This document shows, in pieces, positions 41,942 to 49,438 of a DNA stretch of 51,344 nt. Positions within the stretch are counted from its first letter, which is position 1; every line of letters begins with the position of its first letter. The notes beneath the pieces are model-generated. The model saw only the letters and a list, made by a program, of their open reading frames with translations. It had not been told where the DNA came from and searched no databases. The translations under genes and the position numbers were made by a program. Location: the NCBI RefSeq assembly GCF_002869965.1, contig NZ_PEBS01000044.1, positions 1 to 51,344 of the forward strand, written 5' to 3'. This stretch comes from Janthinobacterium sp. ROICE36. GTDB lineage: Bacteria > Pseudomonadota > Gammaproteobacteria > Burkholderiales > Burkholderiaceae_D.

Positions 41942-42361
41942 ATGGCACACACAATTCACGTTGACGTGGTTTCCGCTGAAGAACTGATTTTTTCAGGCGA
42001 AGCAGAATTCGTCGCGTTGCCGGGTGAACAGGGCGAGCTGGGTATCTACCCACGCCACACGCCTTTGATTACCCGCATCCGTCCGGGCGCGGTCCGCATC
42101 AAGGTAGTCGGTCAGGCTGAAGAAGTATTCGTCTTCGTTGCCGGCGGCTTGCTGGAAGTGCAACCGGACACCGTGACCGTCCTGGCCGATACCGCGATCC
42201 GCGGTCATGACCTGGATGAAGCGAAAGCGCTGGAAGCGAAGAAGTTGGCGGAAGAAAATATCCACAACAAGGATTCGGGCATCGACTACGCGCAAGCGCA
42301 AGCCGAGCTGGCCAGCGCCATTGCGCAGCTGGCAGCGATCCAGAAGCTGCGCAAGCATTAA
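41942..42361 (+). CDS. atpC: ATP synthase F1 subunit epsilon
   Basis: Epsilon regulates and couples the rotor. The 139-residue protein has the N-terminal beta-sandwich (HTIHVDVVSAEELIFSGEAE, GELGIYPRHTPLIT) and a C-terminal helical pair from about 90. It is last in the operon, followed 21 bp later by a strong terminator. Confidence 0.97.
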   Translation: MAHTIHVDVVSAEELIFSGEAEFVALPGEQGELGIYPRHTPLITRIRPGAVRIKVVGQAEEVFVFVAGGLLEVQPDTVTVLADTAIRGHDLDEAKALEAKKLAEENIHNKDSGIDYAQAQAELASAIAQLAAIQKLRKH

Positions 42362-42382
42362 TTTGCGCGCATGCAGTAAGAC

Positions 42383-42412
42383 AAAAGGCAGCCTGCGGGC
42401 TGCCTTTTTTTT
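42383..42412. terminator. Terminator of the ATP synthase operon (bidirectional with rsgA)
   Basis: AAAAGGCAGCC (42383-42393) pairs perfectly with GGCTGCCTTTT (42398-42408), followed by TTTT. The A run on the left arm also serves convergent rsgA. Confidence 0.92.
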
Positions 42413-42435
42413 CAGCAAACTGATTTCAGTCAAAA

Positions 42436-43500
42436 TCAGCGGCGCTTGTCCTTACCCCTTTCCAGTCCCGCCTTCAGTACCGTCTTCCACTTGGCGCGGG
42501 CGGCGATGCGTTCGAGCGGCGTCTCTTCGATGCGGTGGGCGTCGCGCAGCAGCTTGTGATAGTTGCGCAGGCGGTCCGCATCGATGGCGCCGCGCACCTG
42601 GCAACCGGGTTCGCTGGCGTGCCGGCAATCGCGGAACTGGCAAGTAGAGGCGAGCGCCGCGATGTCGTCAAAGGTGGCGGCCAAGGTGTCCGCATCGGCA
42701 TCGGCGCGCCAGCTGCGCAGGCCCGGCGTGTCGATGATGCAGGCGCCGCTGGAGCACAGGTGCAAGGAACGCGCCGTCGTCGTATGCCGGCCCCGGCCAT
42801 CGCCATGGCGCACGCCGTTGGTGGTTTGATCCGCCGCGCACAGGGTATTGGTCAGGCTGGACTTGCCGGCACCCGATGAGCCGAGCAAGACCAGGGTCTG
42901 GCCTGCGCCCAGCCAGGGCTCCAGGATGGCCACGTCATAGGCATGGTGCGTATCGATGGCAAACAACGGCACGTGCGGCGGCAGGCGCTGTCTCAGCTGG
43001 GCCAGTTTGCCGTCCACGTCGTCGGCGACGTCGGCCTTGCTCAGTACCACCACGGGGTTGACCTGGCTCGCCAGCACGATGGCCAGATAGCGCTCCAGGC
43101 GGCGCGGGTTGAAGTCCCCATCCAGCCCCATCACCAGCAGGGCCGTATCGACATTGCTGGCGAGTACTTGGCGCCGGCCATCATTGCCGCGCCGCGCGAT
43201 CTGCGTGACCGGGGATAAGTGCGTCGTTATCCACAGCGCGCCGTGCAGATCTTGTTCGGCGGCGATCCAGTCGCCGACCGTAAAGATGTTATCCAGCGCC
43301 AGCAGCTCGTGTAGCAGACGCGGCAGGATGTGTGCCTTGTGTTCCAGGATGCCGTCGTGCACGAGGATGCTGTCGCGGTGGACGGCGCTCACGCGCATCA
43401 GCTGCGTGGTAGGGGAGAGGGTGTCGAGCTGGGTGGCTGCGCCGGCGATAGCCTGCTGCAGCCCGATAAGGCGTAGTTGCGCAAAATCGAATGCGATCAT
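42436..43500 (-). CDS. rsgA: Small ribosomal subunit biogenesis GTPase RsgA
   Basis: RsgA is a circularly permuted GTPase that aids late maturation of the 30S subunit. The 354-residue protein has an N-terminal OB-like domain (to about 110) and a permuted G domain. G4 reads VLSKADV, with serine where NK or TK is usual. G1 is GSSGAGKSSL (about 208-217) and G3 is DTPG. A C-terminal zinc finger follows (CQFRDCRHASEPGC, about 289-302). It may be a divergent paralogue of the housekeeping copy. A perfect DnaA box lies in its coding sequence at 43227-43235. It converges with the atp operon. Confidence 0.92.
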   Translation of the reverse strand: MIAFDFAQLRLIGLQQAIAGAATQLDTLSPTTQLMRVSAVHRDSILVHDGILEHKAHILPRLLHELLALDNIFTVGDWIAAEQDLHGALWITTHLSPVTQIARRGNDGRRQVLASNVDTALLVMGLDGDFNPRRLERYLAIVLASQVNPVVVLSKADVADDVDGKLAQLRQRLPPHVPLFAIDTHHAYDVAILEPWLGAGQTLVLLGSSGAGKSSLTNTLCAADQTTNGVRHGDGRGRHTTTARSLHLCSSGACIIDTPGLRSWRADADADTLAATFDDIAALASTCQFRDCRHASEPGCQVRGAIDADRLRNYHKLLRDAHRIEETPLERIAARAKWKTVLKAGLERGKDKRR

Positions 43501-43523
43501 GGTAGCGTGATTCCAAATTCTGT

Positions 43524-43618
43524 CGTCCGCGTGCGGACGTGTAGCCTGCGCGTGCAGGCACCGCCAGTCGCTATGACTGGCACGAAAGAAGGGAAATGTC
43601 GGCTACGCGATCACGCGT
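43524..43618. other. Row of four perfect hairpins upstream of rsgA
   Basis: Perfect inverted repeats follow one another: CGTCCGC/GCGGACG (43524-43539), GCCTGC/GCAGGC (43544-43559), GCCAGTC/GACTGGC (43563-43581) and ACGCG/CGCGT (43605-43618). A fifth, the terminator at 43628-43646, completes the row. No open frame is supported here. The segment could be the 5' leader of rsgA (minus strand) or an independent structured RNA. Confidence 0.65.
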
Positions 43619-43620
43619 AT

Positions 43621-43646
43621 GAAGAAAAACCTGGCCCGGCCAGGTT
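43621..43646 (-). terminator. Terminator downstream of the lipoprotein gene
   Basis: AACCTGGCC (43628-43636) and GGCCAGGTT (43638-43646) form a perfect stem. On the minus strand it is followed by TTTCTTC, so it can end transcripts from 43766-44320 and from the mini-ORF before rsgA. Confidence 0.7.
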
Positions 43647-43662
43647 CAGGGCAAGACAGTGA

Positions 43663-43701
43663 TCAGGCAGCCGACAGCACGGCAGTATCCGAATGGCGCA
43701 T
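43663..43701 (-). CDS. Possible 12-residue mini-ORF
   Basis: ATG at 43699-43701 has CAGGAG 8 bases upstream and encodes MRHSDTAVLSAA before TGA. It ends 17 bp before a minus-strand terminator hairpin, so a very short transcript with a leader-peptide-like frame is conceivable. Length alone cannot separate this from chance. Confidence 0.2.
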   Translation of the reverse strand: MRHSDTAVLSAA

Positions 43702-43765
43702 ATTGTCTACTCCTGTTGTGTGATGTAAAACGCCAGTGTGCCAGCGGCGTGCGCCGGCGTCAACC

Positions 43766-44320
43766 TCAGCTGCACATGCCGTAGGCGCTGCGCTCGGGGA
43801 AATAGCGGTAGGTAAACGTGCGCACCGGGTAGCGCTTGCCTGCGACGAGCATGTCGGGCATGGACAAATCAAAGCGCTGCGGCAGTTGGCGCGGCAGTTT
43901 CAAGCGCAGCCGCCACTGGGTTTCCTTGCTGTTGCCGACGGCAGAAAACATGATGGGCAGCTTTTCAATGACGTCGACGATTTCTGCCTTCCGGTTCATG
44001 CCGCGCTGGTAGATGGTCAGCACTTTCGCCTCGGCGAACGGCTGCTTGTACGGTTCTTCCAGCAGGAAGGACAGGCGCGTGAAGCTGGCCTGGGTACCGA
44101 CGGGCAAGGTGAAGATCAGCGCCAGTTCCGTGCCGCCTTCCTTCAGGGTGACGGGTGGCGTGGCATACACGCTGATGCCGCGCGGCAGTTCGAAGCGCGA
44201 ACCTTCCGTCCACGTCTTGCAATCGGGCGTGGTGGCCTGGTACAGGCTCGGTGCCGTGTAGTCATCGCAGGCGGTGACGAGCAGTAACAGTGGTAGCAGG
44301 GACAGGGCGGAACGGCGCAT
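43766..44320 (-). CDS. Putative lipoprotein of unknown function
   Basis: This 184-residue protein starts at the ATG at 44318-44320 (a GTG three codons earlier is the alternative; neither has a ribosome binding site). The signal sequence ends in the lipobox LVTAC (Cys about 18), so it is a periplasmic lipoprotein. The mature part starts DDYTAPSLYQATTPDCKTW and looks beta-rich, with conserved-looking YRYFPERSAYGMC at the C-terminus; two further cysteines could form a disulfide. I do not recognise the family. It follows speD in the same direction after 63 bp and may be cotranscribed with the polyamine cluster. Confidence 0.7.
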   Translation of the reverse strand: MRRSALSLLPLLLLVTACDDYTAPSLYQATTPDCKTWTEGSRFELPRGISVYATPPVTLKEGGTELALIFTLPVGTQASFTRLSFLLEEPYKQPFAEAKVLTIYQRGMNRKAEIVDVIEKLPIMFSAVGNSKETQWRLRLKLPRQLPQRFDLSMPDMLVAGKRYPVRTFTYRYFPERSAYGMCS

Positions 44321-44383
44321 GGGAGTCACGGTTGGAGGAGGAGCCGACAGTGTAAGCGATCCCCACGCGATCCACCAGCGAGC

Positions 44384-44749
44384 TTACCCCGGCGGCGCGC
44401 GCCGCACGGATTGCAGCTGGCAGTGCGCCGCCTGCAGCGCATCCTTGATGATGTCGAGCGCCAGTTGCGGCCGGGCCGGGCCGCACATGAAGATGTCGAC
44501 GGCGGCAAAGCTGCATTCCGGCCAGGTGTGGATGGAGATGTGCGACTCGGCCAGCAGCAGCACGCCCGTAATGCCCTGGCCGGCGCCAAAGCTGTGGAAA
44601 TGGCCGTGCAGTACCTGCGCGCCGGCCGAAACGGCGGCTGCGCGCAGCAGGCGCTCGAGCGCGGCGCAGTCGCGCAGGCGTTCCGGTGCGATGCCGGACA
44701 AGTCGGCCAGCAGATGGATGCCCAGGGGCAGATGCGGTGTGGCGGTCAT
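44384..44749 (-). CDS. speD: S-adenosylmethionine decarboxylase proenzyme
   Basis: SpeD makes decarboxylated AdoMet, the aminopropyl donor for spermidine-type polyamines. The 121-residue protein is of the short prokaryotic class (T. maritima-like). Self-cleavage should occur between Glu68 and Ser69 in LAESHISIHTWPE, creating the pyruvoyl group; His74 and Cys89 occupy the positions of the processing and proton-donor residues. It starts 2 bp after the small membrane gene. Its partner aminopropyltransferase is the gene at 47927, divergent at the other end of the cluster. Confidence 0.95.
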   Translation of the reverse strand: MTATPHLPLGIHLLADLSGIAPERLRDCAALERLLRAAAVSAGAQVLHGHFHSFGAGQGITGVLLLAESHISIHTWPECSFAAVDIFMCGPARPQLALDIIKDALQAAHCQLQSVRRAPPG

Positions 44750-44751
44750 GC

Positions 44752-44922
44752 TTATTTGTGGCTGCCGCCACTGGAGCCGCCACCATAGCTGCCGCCGCCG
44801 CTGCCCGTGCGCGAACTCCAGCTGCTGCCGCTGCTGCTGCCGGCGACCTTGAACATGCGCACCCAGTTGGCGGCCGTGACGGAAAACGTCACCATCAAGG
44901 CATAGATCACGTATTTACTCAT
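44752..44922 (-). CDS. Small membrane protein with Ser/Gly-rich tail
   Basis: This 56-residue protein starts at ATG 44920-44922, overlapping the stop of the DUF4178 gene (ATGA), with GGGGGA-like bases just before. One membrane helix (about 3-20, YVIYALMVTFSVTAANWV) is followed by a low-complexity tail of Gly and Ser. It is tightly packed between DUF4178 and speD, so it belongs to the operon. I do not know its function; the tail may be a disordered linker. Confidence 0.75.
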   Translation of the reverse strand: MSKYVIYALMVTFSVTAANWVRMFKVAGSSSGSSWSSRTGSGGGSYGGGSSGGSHK

Positions 44923-46382
44923 GGGGGATTCTTTGCATTCTTGTCGAGAAAAGCGGCGGGCAGGAACAGCGCCAGGCAGCCCAGCAAACTCCACATCAAG
45001 GTGCTGGAGAACGAGACGAACATGGGAATCGCATTCAATACCAGCACGATGACGATGAAGACCTTGGCGATACCACGGTGGCTCAGTTTAATATCCTGTA
45101 CCTTGACACCGCCATGGAAGGCGGCGCCGAACCAGGCGGCCATCTGGTCATAGGCGACGGGCACGGAGCGCGACCATGTCATTTCCTCGCCGGTGATTTC
45201 CGCCGCCAGTTTTGTTTGTCCCTGTTCGAATTCAAACACGCGCGTGCTGTCGCCGACGGCTACCTTCCAGTTGAAGGCGCCCGCTGCATACACCACTTGC
45301 GAACCGTAGTCATACAGTTTGCCATAGGTGGCGCCATCGAGCGTGCAGCGCTCGGCATCCATGGATGGCCAGGTGGGCCAGTTTGGCAGCACGTTGGAGC
45401 GCGACCAGCCGTCGTCCGTTTCCACCAGCCAGAAGAAGCCGGCGCGCGCGTTGTACAACAGGTATTCATTCCATTCGCTGCCCTCGTCGTCGGCGCGGCG
45501 CAGCATGCCGATCACCGTAAAGTCGGCATTGCTGATCTTCGCGCTGGCGCCCAGTTCCAGCGTGATGTCTGCGTTGTCGTGCACCTGCTTGCCGATGGCC
45601 AGCACCTGTGCTTGCTGGCCGCTGGCGTCGAGCTGCGCGTGGCAGGCGGGGCACACCAGCTGCGCCGCCGCGCCGGGTACATAGCCGATGCCGCTACCGC
45701 AGGAGGGGCAGTCGAGCGCATCGAGCTTGCCGCGGTACTTGCCGGCGCTTTTGGCGATGGCATCGTCATCGCGCAGCAGCTGGCATTGCAAGCCTTCCAA
45801 GGTGACGGCGACACCCTGGTAGACGACCGGCTGCGGGCCATCCGTGTAATCGAGCGTGATAAAGCTGGCGTAGTTGCGGAAGTCTGCCACCTGGATGCGC
45901 CAGCCCGCGCCCACCTTGAACGGCAATTCACCCTGGCCGGCGATGCATTCGGCATTGCGGATCTCGGCCGCCGTGTACTGCTCGCCGCAGATCGTGTAGC
46001 GCTTGCCTGGCGCCAGCTCGCCAAAGACGGGCAGGGCGTCCTGCGTCGCGCGTACGCGCGTCAGGGTGTACAGGCCGGACGAGTCGCCCAGCCAGGCCGT
46101 GCTGGCGTCGTCGAACAGCACATACCACTCGTTCCACGTGCCGGCGCTGTAACGCTGCTGGATGCGGCCGACGACGGTAAAGTGCAGGCCGTCGTGCACG
46201 CCGGCCGTGCCGATCTGGATCGGTGTATAGTCTTCCAGGACGGCCGACATCTTGCCCACGTCCCTGACGGAATCGGCGTCCTTGAGGATGGTGCTGTGGC
46301 AGTACTCGCACACGGCGAGCACGGAAGCATGCGAGCGGAAGTGGACTTCCGCGCCGCAGCTGGGACAGGAAACAGTTTGCAT
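44919..46382 (-). CDS. Zinc-ribbon DUF4178 membrane protein
   Basis: This 487-residue protein contains two copies of a zinc ribbon plus DUF4178 domain. The first ribbon has CPSC and CEYC (Cys 6, 9, 25, 28) and the second CPSCG and CPAC near 225-245. Each is followed by a beta-rich DUF4178 unit containing WNEWYVLFDD or WNEYLLYNAR. Two membrane helices close the protein (about 432-480). The function is unknown. DUF4178 genes are found beside SPFH, DUF350 and polyamine genes in many bacteria, which is the context here. Confidence 0.9.
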   Translation of the reverse strand: MQTVSCPSCGAEVHFRSHASVLAVCEYCHSTILKDADSVRDVGKMSAVLEDYTPIQIGTAGVHDGLHFTVVGRIQQRYSAGTWNEWYVLFDDASTAWLGDSSGLYTLTRVRATQDALPVFGELAPGKRYTICGEQYTAAEIRNAECIAGQGELPFKVGAGWRIQVADFRNYASFITLDYTDGPQPVVYQGVAVTLEGLQCQLLRDDDAIAKSAGKYRGKLDALDCPSCGSGIGYVPGAAAQLVCPACHAQLDASGQQAQVLAIGKQVHDNADITLELGASAKISNADFTVIGMLRRADDEGSEWNEYLLYNARAGFFWLVETDDGWSRSNVLPNWPTWPSMDAERCTLDGATYGKLYDYGSQVVYAAGAFNWKVAVGDSTRVFEFEQGQTKLAAEITGEEMTWSRSVPVAYDQMAAWFGAAFHGGVKVQDIKLSHRGIAKVFIVIVLVLNAIPMFVSFSSTLMWSLLGCLALFLPAAFLDKNAKNPP

Positions 46383-46402
46383 GCAGTCGTATTTCGCTCT
46401 AA

Positions 46403-47449
46403 TCAGCCGATCAGTTTTTTAAGCAGTTCAGCCTTGGCGCCGTCGTAGTCGGCCGGCGAAATGAGGCCCTTGTCGAGCAAGCCTTTGAGCTTTTCCAGGC
46501 GTGCCTCGATCGGTTCCTCTGCAGGAGCCGGTGGCGCCGCAGGCGGTGCGGCCGGGGCAGGTGCCGGCTGCTGTAGCGCTCCGCCCATGCTTTGTGCCAT
46601 CACCTGGCCGATCGACAGCCCGGCGCCCAGGCCCGCGCCGATGCCGGCCATGCCGCCTTCGTTCTGCGCCGCCAGCGGGATCGCGTTGGCGACCTGAAAT
46701 TTGGTATAGCCGCTCATCTTGTCGGCGCCCAGGCCGCCCTTCATGCCGGCCGAGATGCGCTCGTCTAGCGCCGCCTGCAATTCCTCGGGCAGGCTGATAC
46801 TGGCCACGTTGAATTCATCGAGGCCCACGCCATAGCGGGCAAACGCCTGCGCCAGGCCATCCTTGACCTCTTGCGCCATCAGCGCCTGGTTGGCCGCCAT
46901 GTCGAGGAAGGGGACATTTGCGCCGCCCAGCGAGCTGGCCATGCTCGACATCAGAATGCCGCGCAACTGATCTTCCACCTCGTCGCGCGTATAGACTTCG
47001 CGCGTGCCGCTGATCTCGGTAAAGAAGGTGCGGGCGTCGGCGATGCGGTACGAGTACATGCCGAAGGCGCGCACGCGGATCATGTCGAAATCCTTGTCGC
47101 GGATGGTGATCGGCTGCGGCGTACCCCACTTGCGGCCCGTCTGCACGCGGGTGCTGAAGTAATACACGTCCGACTTGAAGGGCGAATCGAACAGCTTGTC
47201 CCAGTTTTTCAGGTTGGTCAGCAACGGTAACGTCTGCGTCGTCAGCTTGTGCGTGCCGGGACCGAAGACGTCGGCGATCTTGCCTTCATTGACGAAGACG
47301 GCGACCTGCGATTCGCGCACATTCAGGATGGCGCCGTTCTGGATTTCGAAATCCTGCATGGGGAAGCGCCAGGCCAGCACGCCTTCCGTCTCTTCGTTCC
47401 ACTGCAGTACGTCGATAAACTGCTTCTTGATAAAGCTGCCGAGGCTCAT
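46403..47449 (-). CDS. SPFH-domain protein with C-terminal SHOCT motif
   Basis: This is a 348-residue protein, started at ATG 47447-47449 (AAGGA upstream); the open frame extends 32 codons further without support. It is of the virion-core/YdjF-like SPFH group: SLGSFIKKQFIDVLQWNEET at the N-terminus, a band-7-type core to about 230, then a Gly/Ala/Pro-rich linker and a SHOCT helical hairpin (LEKLKGLLDKGLISPADYDG). There is no obvious membrane helix, so it probably associates with the membrane through the SPFH domain or partners. It lies 20 bp before the DUF4178 gene. Confidence 0.9.
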   Translation of the reverse strand: MSLGSFIKKQFIDVLQWNEETEGVLAWRFPMQDFEIQNGAILNVRESQVAVFVNEGKIADVFGPGTHKLTTQTLPLLTNLKNWDKLFDSPFKSDVYYFSTRVQTGRKWGTPQPITIRDKDFDMIRVRAFGMYSYRIADARTFFTEISGTREVYTRDEVEDQLRGILMSSMASSLGGANVPFLDMAANQALMAQEVKDGLAQAFARYGVGLDEFNVASISLPEELQAALDERISAGMKGGLGADKMSGYTKFQVANAIPLAAQNEGGMAGIGAGLGAGLSIGQVMAQSMGGALQQPAPAPAAPPAAPPAPAEEPIEARLEKLKGLLDKGLISPADYDGAKAELLKKLIG

Positions 47450-47480
47450 GATGGATATCCTTGAATAAGATAAAACGGTG

Positions 47481-47867
47481 TCAGGAAATGCAGGCGGCGT
47501 TGATGGCGCCAATCGACAGGGAAATGGCGGCCAGCAGGCCGCCAAAGGCGCTGTTGTTCGATTCGATCTGGTCTTTCGACATGCGCAGCAATCGCGTGGT
47601 CACCACATAGGCGAGCAATTGCACCAGCATGGCGCCGAAGGCCCAGGCGAAGAATTGCTGGTAGTCGGACGTGTGCATCAGCGAGGAGGCGATGGTGGCT
47701 GAAAAGCCCAGCAGGGCGCCGCCCAGCGACAGGGCCGCCGCCTGGTTGCCCTGGCGGATCAGCAGCACCTCGTTATACGGCGTGACGCGCGTGTAGATGA
47801 TAAAAAATACAATCAGCAGCCCGGCGGCCAGTAAAAGATGGATCAGATAGTTTAGGATGGCGGGCAC
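47481..47867 (-). CDS. DUF350 (YjfL-type) membrane protein
   Basis: This 128-residue protein has four hydrophobic segments (about 7-27, 44-64, 72-92, 106-126). It starts with GTG at 47865-47867 with GAGGAA upstream. Two-helix repeats containing A-LSLGGALLGFSA and AFGGLLAAISLSIGAINAA are the DUF350 signature. The family is of unknown function but recurs with PspA-type and polyamine genes. It is first in the minus-strand operon, 59 bp from the divergent aminopropyltransferase. Confidence 0.9.
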   Translation of the reverse strand: MPAILNYLIHLLLAAGLLIVFFIIYTRVTPYNEVLLIRQGNQAAALSLGGALLGFSATIASSLMHTSDYQQFFAWAFGAMLVQLLAYVVTTRLLRMSKDQIESNNSAFGGLLAAISLSIGAINAACIS

Positions 47868-47926
47868 GGCTTTCCTCGCAATGAGTATTTGATAACGTCA
47901 ACGCATATTAGAACAAAAAAAGTCCC

Positions 47927-49438
47927 ATGAACAAAAAAATTCTGATCTTGTCCGTCTTCGTGGTCGCCTCCTGCGGCCTCGCGTATGAGCTGATCGCCGG
48001 CGCCATGTCCAGCTATCTGCTCGGCGACTCCATCCTGCAGTTTTCCACCATCATTGGCTGTTACCTGTTTGCCATGGGTGTGGGCGCTCACTTTTCCAAG
48101 TATGTCAAGGACGACGACGTGCTCTCGCGCTTCGTCGACATCGAGCTGGCCGTGGGCCTGATCGGTGGCCTGTCGGCGGCCATCCTGTTCATGACGTTTT
48201 CATGGATGGCCGCGCCATTTCGCACCTTATTGTATGTGATGGTGTTCCTGATCGGCGCACTGGTCGGCATGGAAGTGCCGCTGGTGATGCGCGCTCTGAA
48301 TTCGCGCCAGACGGAATTTTCTGAACTGGTCAGCCGCGTGCTCACCTTCGATTACCTGGGCGCGCTGGCTGTCTCCCTGCTATTCCCGCTGGTGCTGTCG
48401 CCGTACCTGGGGCTGGTACGCACGGGCTTCTTGTTTGGCATGCTCAACGTAGGGGTGGGCCTGTGGACGATCTGGGTGTTCCGCGCGGAGCTGAAGAACC
48501 TCACGGGGCGCTTCCTGCGCGCCTGCGCGGTGCTGCTGGTGCTGATCGCCGGCTTTGCCATGTCGGACCGCATGGTGGCCTGGGGTGAACACGGCCTGTT
48601 CGGCGACCAGATCGTGTATTCCACCACCACGCCCTACCAGCGCCTGGTGATCACGCGCTGGAAGGACGATACGCGGCTGTACATCAATGGCAACCTGCAG
48701 TTTTCCTCGCGCGACGAGTACCGCTACCACGAAGCGCTGGTGCACCCCGTGCTGGAAGCCTTGCCATGGGCGCGCCGCGTGCTGGTGCTGGGTGGCGGCG
48801 ATGGCCTGGCGCTGCGCGAAATCCTGCGCTATCCCCACATCGAGCACGTCACCGTGGTCGACCTCGACCCGGCCATGACGGCCGCATTCACCACGCGCCC
48901 GGAACTGGCAAAGCTGAATAACAACTCGTTCTCGGACAAGCGCGTCACCGTCGTCAATGCCGATGCCGCTGTCTGGCTGCGTAACAACGGCGATATGTTC
49001 GACGCAGCCATCGTCGATTTCCCAGATCCGTCCAGTTTCGCGCTGGGCAAGCTGTATTCCGTGCCCTTCTATGACCTGGTGAAAAAGCACCTGGCCGCCA
49101 AGGGCTTGATGGTGGTGCAATCGACGTCGCCCTTCTTTGCCCCGCACGCTTACTGGACCATCAATTCGACCCTGCGCGAAGTGGGCATGCGCACCTGGCC
49201 CTACCACGCTTACGTGCCCTCGTTTGGCGAATGGGGTTTCATCCTCGCTTCGCCCCGGCTCGACTACACACCGCCCACCAGCTATCGCCTGCCCATGCGC
49301 TACCTGAATGCGGACACCACGCGCGAGATGTTCATCTTTCCGCCCGACATGCAGCCGCTGCCGATGGCGCCCAACCGCCTCAACACCCAGTCGCTCGTGC
49401 ATGAATTCGAGCAGGACTGGAACCGGGTGATCCGCTGA
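47927..49438 (+). CDS. Membrane-fused spermidine synthase-like aminopropyltransferase
   Basis: This 503-residue protein fuses about seven N-terminal membrane helices (residues 1-205) to a cytoplasmic spermidine-synthase domain (about 225-460). The catalytic domain has QYST-like QIVYSTTTPYQRLVITRW, NGNLQFSSRDEYRYHEALVH, the AdoMet-binding LVLGGGDGLALREI and VDLDPAMT, and IVDFPDPSSFALGKLYS. It should transfer aminopropyl from decarboxylated AdoMet, made by SpeD, to a polyamine or another acceptor at the membrane. It is divergent from the DUF350 operon and overlaps the next gene by one base (TGATG). Confidence 0.92.
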   Translation: MNKKILILSVFVVASCGLAYELIAGAMSSYLLGDSILQFSTIIGCYLFAMGVGAHFSKYVKDDDVLSRFVDIELAVGLIGGLSAAILFMTFSWMAAPFRTLLYVMVFLIGALVGMEVPLVMRALNSRQTEFSELVSRVLTFDYLGALAVSLLFPLVLSPYLGLVRTGFLFGMLNVGVGLWTIWVFRAELKNLTGRFLRACAVLLVLIAGFAMSDRMVAWGEHGLFGDQIVYSTTTPYQRLVITRWKDDTRLYINGNLQFSSRDEYRYHEALVHPVLEALPWARRVLVLGGGDGLALREILRYPHIEHVTVVDLDPAMTAAFTTRPELAKLNNNSFSDKRVTVVNADAAVWLRNNGDMFDAAIVDFPDPSSFALGKLYSVPFYDLVKKHLAAKGLMVVQSTSPFFAPHAYWTINSTLREVGMRTWPYHAYVPSFGEWGFILASPRLDYTPPTSYRLPMRYLNADTTREMFIFPPDMQPLPMAPNRLNTQSLVHEFEQDWNRVIR

